In this document: positions 44,724-55,907 of the stretch, one piece after another
Layout: the number at the start of each line of letters is the position of its first letter
How positions within the stretch are numbered: the first letter of the stretch is position 1
DNA from: Diadema setosum
Lineage: Eukaryota; Echinodermata; Echinoidea; Diadematoida; Diadematidae
NCBI RefSeq assembly: GCF_964275005.1
Contig: NC_092690.1
Span: 5,929,336-5,993,335 of the forward strand
Reading direction: 5' to 3'
DNA length: 64,000 nucleotides
Position numbers and translations under genes: made by a program
Notes under the pieces: model-generated
Told to the model about the DNA's origin: nothing
Databases searched by the model: none
Seen by the model: only the letters and a program-made list of their open reading frames with translations

Positions 44724-44826
44724 TATATTAGTGACGATAATAATTACAGTTTATATTGCACCATTTCAATAAAAAAAAAAATAACAGGAATTCTTAGATT
44801 AAAGCATGAAGTTAAGATAAGGTATA

Positions 44827-46369
44827 CAGCGTGTCCCAGAAAAACAAAAAACAAAAACAAAAAATGAAACCGGGTTTCCATGCAAATTTTTACTGTCGAA
44901 ATCATATATTTTTTTAATGAAATGTAAATCAATGAAAAGATAAACTTTTCTTCTTTTATTTGAAGTACAACTTAATGTTCATCGTTCATGCATGACTGAG
45001 TTAGAACAATGAACAGTGGTGCTAGCAAATGTTCATTTGCACGCGCAAAATTGTGATTTTAAGTGAATTTTTTAGACTTTTAACGTTACGTTTTCGAAAA
45101 ACAAAGGCCATTAGCAAAATATCCAAATTGTCTTCTTTCGTATGGGACCTAACGCGTCAAATATGAATAACGCATGCTTGAGAAAGGTTTGCATGAAAAC
45201 ATGCTTCATTTCTACCGATTCTATGGAAAGTCGAAAAACAAGCATTCCGCTCTTCCGACTTAGCATTAGACAATGGGCTCACCTGCACCATTGAATTCAC
45301 ACGAAACAACTGCAGTGCTACAGTGAATATTGTTGGGGGGGGGGGGGGAGGTATTTAAAGAGCATGCTGTATGAGACGGAAAGCCCTTTGTTGCCATTTA
45401 TTTAGAATAAGCTATGAGCATAATCAACATTATTGAAGACTAATATTGTGAGTATACTCAAGCTGCACGCAGTTCAATGGTTATGGGAAATCAGCATTAC
45501 AACAATGATACACATTTTGATGATTTTGTACCTCAAACTTATTTTACTGTTTTCATTCCTCTCTATATACATTTCCTTCACGCTTGGTTAGCCCGTCATC
45601 ACTGACATGGTTTTTTACGTTTTTGAAGGGGGAGGTGAAGTAGAAAGAGAAGGTACATCCCTTTATTTATCACTGAACTTGGGCTTCTAACATTTCAAAG
45701 GTGCAAGTGCAGGCCCGGGCAGAAAGTCGTCTTTTTCGGAGGGGGCTCGGAAGGTTTTTCTTTTCGGTCCGTTTCTCCCACCCCACCTTCCCAACATTCC
45801 GCTGATGAACACCCTTTGCTCTGTAGTCAGCTGCGTGGTCACGCAAGCTCATGATAATGTGCTAATTCAAGACCCTATTCACAACCGAACTGCCAATAAC
45901 AATCTCTTTTACCCCCTCCCTTCATGTTTGTGTAAATTCATTGAAGCATGAAGGCCATTGTTTTATGCCAACAGTTGGGCATGTCGGGAAAGCTAACTGG
46001 TTCCTTATTTACTATCTATCCATTTGGGTAAAATGGAAGCATATTTTCAAATTCAGTTTTCTCGAGCAGGGGTTGATCATTTTTGACGCATGGGATATCA
46101 TATGAGAGGAAAAAGAAAGGATATTAAGGCTATGATTTTATTTTTTTTTCAAAAGATTGCTGAAGTCTACAAAGTCGACATTTGCTCGCGCAAATGAAAA
46201 TTTACTAGCACTACTGTTTATTGTTCTAACTCAGTCATGCACGACTTTCGAACACTGAGTTGTGTATCAAATGAAAGAAGGGAAGTGTATCTTTCAAATA
46301 TGTAATTATGATCGTAAAGAATTGCAATGAAACTCGGTTTCGTTTTTTTTTTTTTTCTGGGACACGCTG
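44827..46369. mobile_element. 1.54-kb TIR element with CAGCGTGTCCCAG ends
   Basis: Inverted ends CAGCGTGTCCCAGAAA and complement, with TA on both flanks, and further inverted homology inward (GTTCTAACTCAGTCATGCA near both ends). TA plus a CAGxGTGTCCCA end suggests the Tc1/mariner group. No transposase frame was seen. Confidence 0.8.
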
Positions 46370-46398
46370 TATAATATATTATACAACAGGATACTATA

Positions 46399-47099
46399 TG
46401 GGACCCTACATCACAAAACCGACAAAAAGTCACCAGACATAGATTTTTCGTTAAGGGCAGATTCTGAAAGAGCAGAATGTAAGCTTTAAAATGATGTAAA
46501 ACTCATTGCAAATGAATTCCCTAATTTTCTAAATACTGGAAAGAAAGCGCACCCTCTGGAGAGTATGGACTGAGAAAAGAGACTCTGAAATACAGTGTCT
46601 ATTCAAGCACTAAATCTTTACCAAGTCGTGCTGGCTGTGCCAAAAAATGGGGAAAAACACAGTATGTAAACCATCAGAGGAGCAACAATGAAGGGATTAT
46701 TAGAGTAAAATGAAATTGATCATGCTCTCTTAACACATTCTGTCCATGATTAATGTCAACTTTCAAAGCAGTAGCACTATCCTTTCAAAAGTTATTAGAC
46801 TTGAAAGTGAAGAGTGTGCCAAGGATTTCAAGAAATGGAAAGGGGCCTCTATAAAGACATACCTGATCATTGTTTTCTCCCCCCCCCCCAAAAAAAAAAA
46901 AAAAGATTTTAGAAAAAAAAAAAAAACTGCTTTCCCATTCATGTTATGATCCCAAACTTAAGAATAGCGTAGAAGAAGGATAGCTCTTTCAGAAAATATA
47001 AAACTCAAGATTGACTCAGTTAATCTATTTCACCTTTCTTAGTCCTCACGTAAAATCAATGGGTGCGACTTTTTGTTCGTTTTGTGATGCTTGGTCACA
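46399..47099 (+). mobile_element. 'GTGACC' TIR element, copy D
   Basis: A 0.70-kb full-length member, more diverged at its left end (GGGACC). It carries extra C and A homopolymer runs at about 46880-46926. Confidence 0.85.
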
Positions 47100-47638
47100 T
47101 ATGATAATAATTAAATTATACAATATATGATTATTGACATAATATGAAAAATGCTAGACTATTGTCTGGACGTTTCTTTTCATAGTATTATCTAGATTAC
47201 ATTGATTTTTCCTTTTATGTTGCCACTTCTTTTTTCCCCATTGTTCCTTCCGATCAATTCGATTGTATTCGAAATTCCATTTTTGATTTTCTTGTTCTCT
47301 AGTAAGATTTTTTTAAACGTCACTTTTTTAAACGTAACATGAAATACGAGGAGCAGTCAAACCAAAGTGAGCAAGTCCATATTCCTATACATTCTCTACT
47401 GTGGAAACAGAAAGACAATATTTTCGTTCCTTTCTCTATCGTTCTCATATTTTTGCAGTTTTTTTTTTTGGATCATGTATTTTTCCAATTAAAAGACAAA
47501 GTAATGGTCTATTGCAAAACATTTTTGTTTTAATGACTAAACAGACAAAGTATTCATCATATCGTTATCGTCATATCAAACATGTGGAACCAAATCATAG
47601 GTATCATGTTCTTGACACGAATTGATTCTCCGCAATAG
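47100..47638 (+). other. Intron without recognised features
   Basis: AT-rich DNA with short frames lacking any recognisable domain, ending in the AATAG acceptor of the next LRR exon. Confidence 0.5.
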
Positions 47639-47710
47639 GTATCTGCAGAGCAATAACATCACAGCGATCGACCCGGGTGCATTCGATGGCTTGGATTACC
47701 TCAGCGCTTT
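47639..47710 (+). CDS. LRR exon 2 of gene 2
   Basis: A 72-nt phase 2-2 exon with a GTAAGT donor, encoding the textbook repeat YLQSNNITAIDPGAFDGLDY then LSAL. Asn at position 5, Ile at 7 and 10, AF at 14-15 and GL at 17-18 are all present. Confidence 0.9.
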
Positions 47711-48278
47711 GTAAGTCTTGATAATGATAGGCCAATTCCATTGTTGACCACCATCATGTTTTTCCCTTTAAATACATGACTAATACTCTTTAAAGACGTT
47801 TAAAGACAAGGGCCAGAACTAAAGAAAAAGAACATGTAACAGAAATAATACAATGCTCACGATCAATGTGATAAATCCGAAGAATGTCAAAGTCATTCTT
47901 TTTATCTAATTTCGCAGTTATCCAATAATTTCAAGGGCGGATTTAGCTCTTTGTTAGGGGGGGGGGGTTCCCCTCTGGGCGATTTTCGTTGTTGTTATTG
48001 TGTTTTTGTTTTTTTTTTTTTTTTTGCACCCCCGTAAGTGATGTTTTCCTGGCATCTCCTAACACAGTAAAGACCATACAGTGCATGAGAACGCATTTTC
48101 TCTATTTTTCTCTAAGGATGTGTGTGGTGTGGGGGGGGGGGGGGGTGGACAAATCCCCAACCCCTCTCTTTGCAGATTCGCAACTGATTTCGCTCTGTAA
48201 GATTCAACTGTTGTTATTACAAGATGAATAATCATAATGTTTCGATTGATTTCGCCTTTTGTGTCTTGACATTACGAG
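47711..48278 (+). other. Intron of gene 2
   Basis: Contains poly-G and poly-T runs. A strong acceptor-like TTTCGCAG at about 47912-47919 is followed by LSNNFKGGF-like codons, possibly an LRR scrap, but no 72-nt module fits. Confidence 0.45.
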
Positions 48279-48350
48279 GGATTTGGCAAGAAATTTGATT
48301 GAAACGGTTGAAGAATGTACCTGGAATGGTCCCGGAAGCCTCTCGTGGTT
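48279..48350 (+). CDS. LRR exon 3 of gene 2
   Basis: A 72-nt phase 2-2 exon ending at GTAAGT. It encodes DLARNLIETVEECTWNGPGS then LSWL. Trp replaces Phe at 15 and Pro replaces Leu at 18, and a free Cys is present at 13. The acceptor (ACGAG) has a weak pyrimidine tract. Confidence 0.75.
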
Positions 48351-50950
48351 GTAAGTATGTTATTAAAAGGCCAAAAATGTTTTGATAAGGATATATTCCA
48401 GATTTTGATTGTTTTTTTTTTAATTTAATTCCATATAGATTAGGAAAAGAGAAATTGTGAGATTTTCTACGATACAAGTTCTATGACATGAGACTATATC
48501 ATCCAAACTAAAAATATGATTTGAAAGCATTTATATTATATTCAACAAGATGCTGCTCATGTTGATATAAAGTGTGTAATGTTTAATTTGAAAGTTATGC
48601 CTATATACTCTTCTTTCATAGGCCTATCTAATGTCTTGACAAAGCTAATTGTAGAAGAAAACCAAAACAATTACTAAGCAAAACAAAGGACTTACCAGAC
48701 ATTACATAGGATACAAAAAAAAAGGGGGGGGGGGTTCAGCTGTGGGAGGGGAGAAACCCTTGTGTTTATCATGTTCTTTTGTTTCATCTTCATCAATGAG
48801 GTCATACACCATTTCAATTTCTCTAGTAAACATGTCAATGATTCGCACCGTGTTACTTCCCGAAACCTTAAACTGCACATTGCTTGAATATGAGACCATT
48901 CTGAAGCAAATAATTTTCACAGAACAATACTCTCTAAACGATTTTTTTTTTTTTTTTAGAGAGTAGATGATTATATAATGTACTCTGAAAAAGAATCTCA
49001 CAAGGATTGGAACAATCATCCCCCAGCAGTCCCACTGATTCCTACTGATCAGTTACTAGCCATCCACTCTAACTATGTCTGTGCAATGTACTAAACTGGC
49101 CTCGAGGTCTGGGGATACGATATTCATTGCCTGAACTAGAATTGCATTGCCCGAATCGAAGACGAGGGCAATATAATTCAAGTTAGGCCAGTTAATGTCG
49201 TATTCCCCGAAATAAGACAGTCCATACATTATTTTGACCCATTTCGGGCATTTCGAGCAGTAGAATAATATTCATTACAATTTAAAGTTTAAATTTGAAT
49301 CATCGCATCCTTTCAGCAAAATTAGAATATTATGGCATAAGACAGTAAGAGGCATTGTGTTGCTGTGGTTCCAAAATTACCTCTAAAATCGATAGCAGGT
49401 ATTGTGCACAAGAATGAAATATCCAGTAGTAGAACGATCACATGTGGAGTACCGCAAGGATCCGTGCTGGGTCCCACACTGTTCCTATTATACATCAATG
49501 GTTTACCTGGCTCATCGAACAAAAGAAATCGATATTAATGACGTAAATGGAAAATTGAATGAGGTACAGGAATGGTGTATTGTGAATGAATAAGCTATTA
49601 ACTTGAAGAAAACAAATCATAAAGGACCAAGACAACCAATTGCAATTAAAGGTGTATTAATTGTCTCTGAAACGGTTAAAGAAAGGGTACATGTAGCATC
49701 TTTTGTAGGAATCCAAACTGACGAGAGCATGATGTGGAAGGATCACATTCAATGTATATTAAGAAATGCATTAGGCGCAGAATTGGCTTGATTTTTAAGT
49801 TAAGATACTTTGTTCGAAAGCATGTTCTCATGTTTTTGTATAAATTCTTCTACAATCACATATGGAATTGAAGTTTGGGAAGTACCTACAAAAGCCACTC
49901 AAATTGTATATTTTTAGCACACACACACACACACAAAAATGGCCTTGAGAGCAGTTACATTTCCCCCTTAAGAACAAGTTCTTGGCCATTATTCACTAGT
50001 CTAGGAGTGTTAGATGTTATCGACCTGCATAAGCTTGCGGTGTCAACCTGTATGATCTACACAAGGGACATTTACCACATTCTGTAACACAATATTATAA
50101 GCCAATGAATCATGCATACAGATCTAGAGGCAAAGATCATTCCATGCTTAGACTCCCGAAATGTAAAACGACACGTGGTACATTTTCTATATCTTTTGTT
50201 CGGTAAGAATTTTGGAATAGTTTGCCCAAAAATATTCAAGAAGAAAGAACAAGCTCTTCATTTTGAAGAATCCTAAAAAAAAAAAAAAAAAAAAAAAATG
50301 TACCTTTATAGTACAATAGACCTTGCAATAAGCAGTTTAAATACACCTGTAGCTATAATGGGAGAAGCATTCTCGATTAGAACTTGTGCTAACCTTTGGT
50401 TCCCCCTTTAACAACATTATGTTCTGTTTTTATTGTATTTTTTCTTAGAACCTTTGTCTATGCATATGTCTACATTACATACTTATTCATTCTCTTTGCC
50501 TTTTCAGTGATATATGTATCACAACGAAACTAAATTTATTATACTACATGTATTCTTATGAGAGATAAATATAAGTATGTAAAATATATGCTTGCATAGC
50601 TGTAAGAACCTTGTACAAAATCATTGTATTCTCATAAAGAAAAAATCATGTTATTGTATCTTACATTATGGAATTTCATGTTATCATATCCACATGTTGT
50701 TAATAAACTTAGCTCAACTTTTTTCTTTCATTTTCCCAGTAATTCCAACCTGTCTTATCAATGTCTTTTACTATGAACATGTTTTCATGATGTAAATCGA
50801 ATGTAAAAGTACACGAATTTTGTTTTTCTTGATGGTATTGTAAATGATGTCACGGAGGTACAACGGGCAGGCCCTATATTTTACTCAACGATGTGATTTC
50901 CATGTCGTTCGTTGTGATATGTCATTCCCATCTCCCATTCTTTTTATAAG
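48351..50950 (+). other. Intron of gene 2 with a LINE fragment
   Basis: It contains poly-G/poly-A runs near 48715-48735 and a LINE fragment at 49320-50300. No further exon was found. Confidence 0.5.
49320..50300 (+). mobile_element. 5'-truncated LINE fragment
   Basis: Decayed RT sequence around the catalytic-core entry (about 49420-49510, a GVPQGSVLG-like and LYINGLPG-like phrase in shifting frames) is followed by a connection/thumb region near 49690-49760 (FVGIQTDESMMWKDHI), and an A-run at about 50276-50298. It is short, multiply broken and lacks the endonuclease. Confidence 0.6.
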
Positions 50951-51019
50951 ATGGCTCTCCAGGAACAAGATCGTAAGAATTGAGGCAAACGCATTCAGTG
51001 GTTTGGATCTCATAGTTTT
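50951..51019 (+). CDS. LRR exon 4 of gene 2, 69 nt
   Basis: A phase 2-2 exon of 69 nt after ATAAG and before GTGAGT, encoding WLSRNKIVRIEANAFSGLDL then IVL. It is one residue shorter than the others, with the loss after GLD. The Asn, Ile and AF signature is intact. Confidence 0.85.
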
Positions 51020-51243
51020 GTGAGTATTCAGAAATTCATAAACCATCGATGTTCCTTCTTACTCATCCAGTTGATTGATATGTTACATAACTCGTTTAAT
51101 CTGGTCAACTGAACGTATGCTAACACCAAACAAACAAACAAACAGACAAACAAACAACAACAGCAACAACAACAACAACAACAAGCCGTGGGGGGGGGGG
51201 GTGAAATCTCCACAAATACATGAGCTTGCCCACCGCAACAGTT

Positions 51244-51610
51244 CATGGAATTCGTGTTCAAACAAACAGTGAACTTGCGTTTGACCAGGTGACCAGAATG
51301 GTCCTTTAGTTGACATTATAGTAGGTATTCATTTCATTGTTTTGTATTGGATGCAGCAAAAACCCCTTTCTTTTGATATTGCCAAATACCAGTCTTCCTG
51401 TCAGTTGGATGACCTGGCAAGCACCCGTTTTAGATAAGGTTGACATGAATAATCATCCCATCCCAGATGCTTATCTCAGTGAATTAACAAACCAACATGC
51501 TTGTTGGAAAAAAGTGACCTTTTTCTGCTCATGCGCAGAGTGGAATTACGAACTGGTCTATCTATCTAAGACCATACAACGAAGAGGAAGTGTGATAATT
51601 ACCCAAGAAC

Positions 51611-51641
<31 letters not shown>

Positions 51642-51784
51642 ATCATCACAATGCAATCCAGTGCCAAGGAGAGAGTCGTTAAGGAAACCTACACCAAGGA
51701 CTAACGCTGAAGATCGGGTTCAGCCCAAAGCGATCCAGATGAATTATGACATACAGAACATTCGATACCACTTCAACGATAAGT
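51244..51784 (+). repeat. Duplicated block, copy 2 (partner 16053-16617)
   Basis: Collinear with the upstream copy, interrupted by a 38-bp A-run at about 51611-51648. Directly after it the sequence CACTTCNANGATAAGTAGGC is repeated about three times (51768-51829). Confidence 0.7.
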
Positions 51785-51849
51785 AGGCCACTTCTAGGAT
51801 AAGTAGGCCACTTCAAGGATAAGTAGGCAAGGAGTAGGCCAGGGGTTGC

Positions 51850-53330
51850 GCTGACGGACGGACGTGTTTGACAGGACGTGATTGACGGGACAGGCTGGGG
51901 AGGGGGACGCCCGGGCTGACGCCCGGCTATAGTTTTGTCTCGCCCTTTTCGCGTGCAATTTTCTTTTCTACCACATTTTATCAACCTAAGAAATATATAC
52001 CATTGGAAACAAGCCGGGGTACCTATGACAAATTTCAGGTAAGCCACACCGGCCAGCCCTATGGCTAAAGGCTTAGGGAATATGGAAAGGCACGAAAACA
52101 GAACAGAAGAGGTCTTTACCAGTCCTATGGACTTCACCCCTGTCACTAGTCGAGTAGCCAAAAGAAACAAGCAGAGTTCAAGTAGCACACCAGAACAAAC
52201 AGATCAATGAAGCACCAGCAATGACTCGTCCCATAACCAAATTACTGTTAGAATAAGAGAAGTTGGTTTCAACATAACCAAACTAGGTCCACTAGAAATA
52301 GCAAAAGAAACAGGAAATATCACTGGTGCCTCTACCATTAGATCCCTAGGCCGAGAAGGCATAGAACTAATCGTAAACTGCTACACTTTAAGACAGGCAA
52401 AGGCATCTCTCAGCATCACAGAGTTCTGTAAGAAAATAGTGACAGTCAGAAACACGCTAGACCCCGAACACAAAGGGTTTATAAGTGGCGTATCGGTAGA
52501 TTTAGACAATGATGAAAATATGCTGGAAGAAATACAAAAGAGCACGAGAAGGCAAGGAGTAACTTTCCGCAAGAGATTGAAGAGAAGAGATAAAGACGGA
52601 AACTTAATGCCTATAAGGGCAGTATTGCTTATCTTTAGGACAAAAACGATGCCAGAATCAATCAAACTCGGATATGACCAGATACAGGTCAGGCCATACA
52701 ACGAACATGTACTCTCTAAAAAAATCGAGTGAAAATATTCACTCTTAAAGGAGAGAATACAAAAAAGAGTGAATTTAGAGTGAATTTGGAGTGAATTTGG
52801 AGTGAAAATGTTCATTTTCACTCATTTTGGAGTGACCTCAGGGATCACTCAAGGATTTTGGAGTGATCCCTGAGATCACTCTAAAACAAGTGAAAATGAG
52901 CATTTTCACTCCAAATTCACTCCAAATTCACTCTAAGTTCACTCTTTTTTGTATTCACTCCTTTAAAAGTGAACATTTTTCCCTCGATTTTTTTAAAGAG
53001 AGTAGTACGTTGTTTCAAGTGTCAAATTTTTGGCCATGTTGCCAAGTACTGCAAATTGACAAAAGTTCGATGCCCCCGCTGCAGTGAGGAACGTATACAT
53101 TGCAAGAATGCAATAAGAAAAACGAAACGCTATAAAATGCGTAAATTGTGGGGGTATCACTCAGCGGCATAAAAAAGGTTACCAACGTACTCAGAAAGAA
53201 AAGATATACTGAATGTTCAAAGCGAGAAGAAAATCTCTTTCGCAGTGCAGTCAAGCACGTGCAAACTAAACAAACGGCAAACACTCGACACATTCCCGAA
53301 AAAGCTGCGAAAACGAGACAGAAAAAGTAA
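51850..53330 (+). mobile_element. LINE 5' end and ORF1 remnant, split by a fold-back MITE
   Basis: A GC-rich start (51850-51960) is followed by an ORF1-like protein (about 52060-52705) and, after the inserted MITE (52712-53002), a CCHC zinc knuckle (CFKCQIFGHVAKYC, about 53010-53055) with a second Cys pair. This layout is that of Jockey/I-type LINE nucleic-acid-binding ORF1 proteins. One in-frame stop is seen near 52207 and others follow the knuckle. ORF2 was not found downstream. Confidence 0.75.
52712..53002. mobile_element. Fold-back MITE built of GAGTGAATTTG repeats
   Basis: The 291-bp element has arms of about 140 bp that are near-perfect inverted copies, starting CTCTCTAAAAAAATCGAGTG. 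Each arm contains GAGTGAATTTG-type units, and the centre is a palindrome around GGGATCACTC. TA flanks both ends. It splits the LINE ORF1 just before its zinc knuckle. Confidence 0.88.
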
Positions 53331-54063
53331 TACAGGTAATATGTTTTATTTCATAGTATTGGTTTGTCTGTTCAAGGACCACAAGAAATTCCACAAATCT
53401 ATACATGTCACCATCAATTTATGTACTATGTAATGTAGGATTATATAAATCGTTTGGAATATCTCTTTAAAGTAATCCCTAAGGCTAATATACGGTCTCT
53501 GCCACAACATAATAATTCCAAAAGACAGATATGCCAGTTTTCTCGATCAGACCTTTCGCATGTAATTTCAAATTCAAAAAGTCGATGACACCTTTGACGA
53601 TCTTGCCGACTTTATTGATCAAATTTCGCTACTTGTCAATATGTAACGCTTTCTCTGAGCAATGATGCTGAGCATGTAATAGCGTAACCTATCACGAAAA
53701 TCCTTTGTATGGTCCAAAATCAATTATAAGCAGTTATGGAATAATAAAATATCACAGTTCCTAATTCGACTGGAACTGGGATACTTTTCTTTTTTGGTTA
53801 TTCTATTTATCTGAACAATTAACTGTGACACTAATTATCCAGAATAAAAGTATCAAAAATGCGACTTACTAGGATTGACGAGGATTTTTTTTCTTTTTTA
53901 CTTTTTTTTTTGGGGGGGGGCGGTTTCTATGCAAGTACGTCGTCTGCTCGTTCTTTACATACTCAGCGTGTTTATACGAAGAACATGCTTCTTAAAGGTG
54001 CTGAAACCATCATTTGTCATTTCTTTTTGTTATAAAATGCTACAACGTTCACTGTGGAATATA
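53331..54063 (+). other. No recognised gene
   Basis: AT-rich intronic DNA with T and G runs near 53885-53920; any LINE ORF2 start here is not recognisable. Confidence 0.4.
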
Positions 54064-54539
54064 TGAGTATATGAATATAAGAATGACCCAAATCCATGGA
54101 AGATCATTTCGAGTAAACTAAAAAAAACTTCATATCTTTTTTATTTGTCCAATAATATTCTATTTAACTGTGGTGGGAAGGCAACATTGTATATACAAAT
54201 TAGAATATATATTATTATGGCAATTAACATTTACGTTAATTGTGGAGAGGCCATTTTGTGTGGTGGACTTGAGTCGTTCTTTGATTCATATACATGATAT
54301 TCTGCTATAGAGATGGGAAAAGGATGAGAGAGGGCGCTTTTATATGAATGTAAGAATGACCCAAGTCCTTCATTCTTACATTAATATAAGATTTATCTCA
54401 TTCATTTCAGGCACTTCCGGGGGTAATTAGGATTTATCATTTGCACACAAGATGAGTCCATGCATAAGCTACAATTTTCCATGTCAAACTGAATTTGGCC
54501 AACAATTGGACTTGGGTCGTTCTTATATTCATATACTCA
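54064..54539. mobile_element. MITE with TGAGTATATGAATATAAGAA ends, copy 1
   Basis: A 476-bp element with inverted ends TGAGTATATGAATATAAGAA plus GACCCAAGTCCA. Internal inverted words (GAATGTAAGAATGACCCAAG) repeat the ends. A second copy is at 60579-61051. Confidence 0.88.
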
Positions 54540-54642
54540 TATGGTATAAGGACTATTCGTGCGCTTCACAAACTATTGGATTGATATATCGATATCAACT
54601 GTGATTGAATATTCCCTACTCCTCATTGTTTTCCATTGTCAG

Positions 54643-54714
54643 GGACCTTTCAAATAACAAACTGAAGGGGATTGAAAGTTCAGCTTTTGATGGACTCCGC
54701 AGCCTCTCTTGGTT
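54643..54714 (+). CDS. LRR exon 5 of gene 2
   Basis: A 72-nt phase 2-2 exon with a strong TTGTCAG acceptor and GTAAGT donor, encoding DLSNNKLKGIESSAFDGLRS then LSWL, a fully canonical repeat. Its last residues match those of exon 3 (LSWL), suggesting an origin by exon duplication. Confidence 0.92.
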
Positions 54715-55275
54715 GTAAGTACCACATCGAAACCTTCACAGGCACCCAAACTTACTATGCCTGTTTGTGATGTATCCATGAGTCATAGTCTTATAAAGAT
54801 AACATATATTTTGAGGTTATCTAAGAATGTCATCGCCTTGTCTTTGACACGTTCTCAAATCTTTATGCTACATTTACTATTTGGAAAATAATAGTGGTAA
54901 CGAAATGAATGAAAATTTGGATCTTTCGCTACTGATAGTGGCATTGTTGCGATTTGAAGTTATGTTGTTATGTTTCAAACAAAAACACGAATGTCTGTCA
55001 TATTTCGTGGAAAAATTAGAGTTGAATGCAAGGATGTATTACTCACAGAATGTCGATATGAATGTTATTGTCACCGGTGACGTCGTACTTTTTAACATAC
55101 AAAACTTGAGCACAATATTAAGTACCCGATTCAGATGCTTTTGTCTCATTTCATTTCCTTTGCTTTTCATTGATATTTCTTCAAAACATTGAATTTTTAC
55201 ATGAAAGAATTTGAAACAGAGTGAGCCTAATAATTTCACATTTTATTTCTCATTTATCACTCATCTTTTCTATAG

Positions 55276-55344
55276 GATACTTTCTGGAAACGAACTCGTA
55301 ATTGCAGACTCAAGCGCTTTTAGTGGACTTTCAATGGAAGTGTT
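55276..55344 (+). CDS. LRR exon 6 of gene 2, 69 nt
   Basis: A phase 2-2 exon after TATAG and before GTAAGC, encoding ILSGNELVIADSSAFSGLSM then EVL. Like exon 4 it has 23 residues with the missing position after the GL. Confidence 0.88.
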
Positions 55345-55907
55345 GTAAGCGTGTCAATCTCTGCTTTATTCTAATTTTCTTCAAATTATAACAACTTTCA
55401 TTTAAAGGGATCGTATAGTTTTGGTTGAGACGTAACTTCAGGTTCTTAACAGTTTTTGGTGAGATAATGAGAAACCGCTTTGATTCACTTTATGCTTATG
55501 ATGTCTCAACCATTCCAGTTTTTGGTATCTCACAAATATGTTAAAAGCGCAATCCTCATCTCCACCAATACTAAACCATCCATTCAGATGCGTAATACAT
55601 GTGTCTGGGTATCATGAATTATGTTTCTGCCTATCGAATAAATAGAAACGAGTCTCCACAGAGATTTGAAAATAAAAATAAAAAACAAACGGTGTTTAAA
55701 ACACCTGCAGAGTCAATAATGCTTTGTTGATTGTGTTATCTAAATACATTTGATTTTAAAATATTTGAAAAACAAGCAACCATGATGCGCACGCGAGGAA
55801 ACTTTCTTTTTTTTTTTCTTAAGATGTCATAAGTGTGCCAGTTGTATTCTACAATTAAGGTGTGTGAATAATTCTCACATTTTGATAACTATTTAGATAT
55901 TTACATA
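55345..55907 (+). other. Intron without recognised features
   Basis: AT-rich unique-looking DNA with one T-run near 55805. Confidence 0.4.

Noticed and set aside
47912-47990. LRR-like words LSNNFKGGF after a strong acceptor
   Set aside because: The phase and 72-nt spacing do not fit and a poly-G run with frame loss follows directly.
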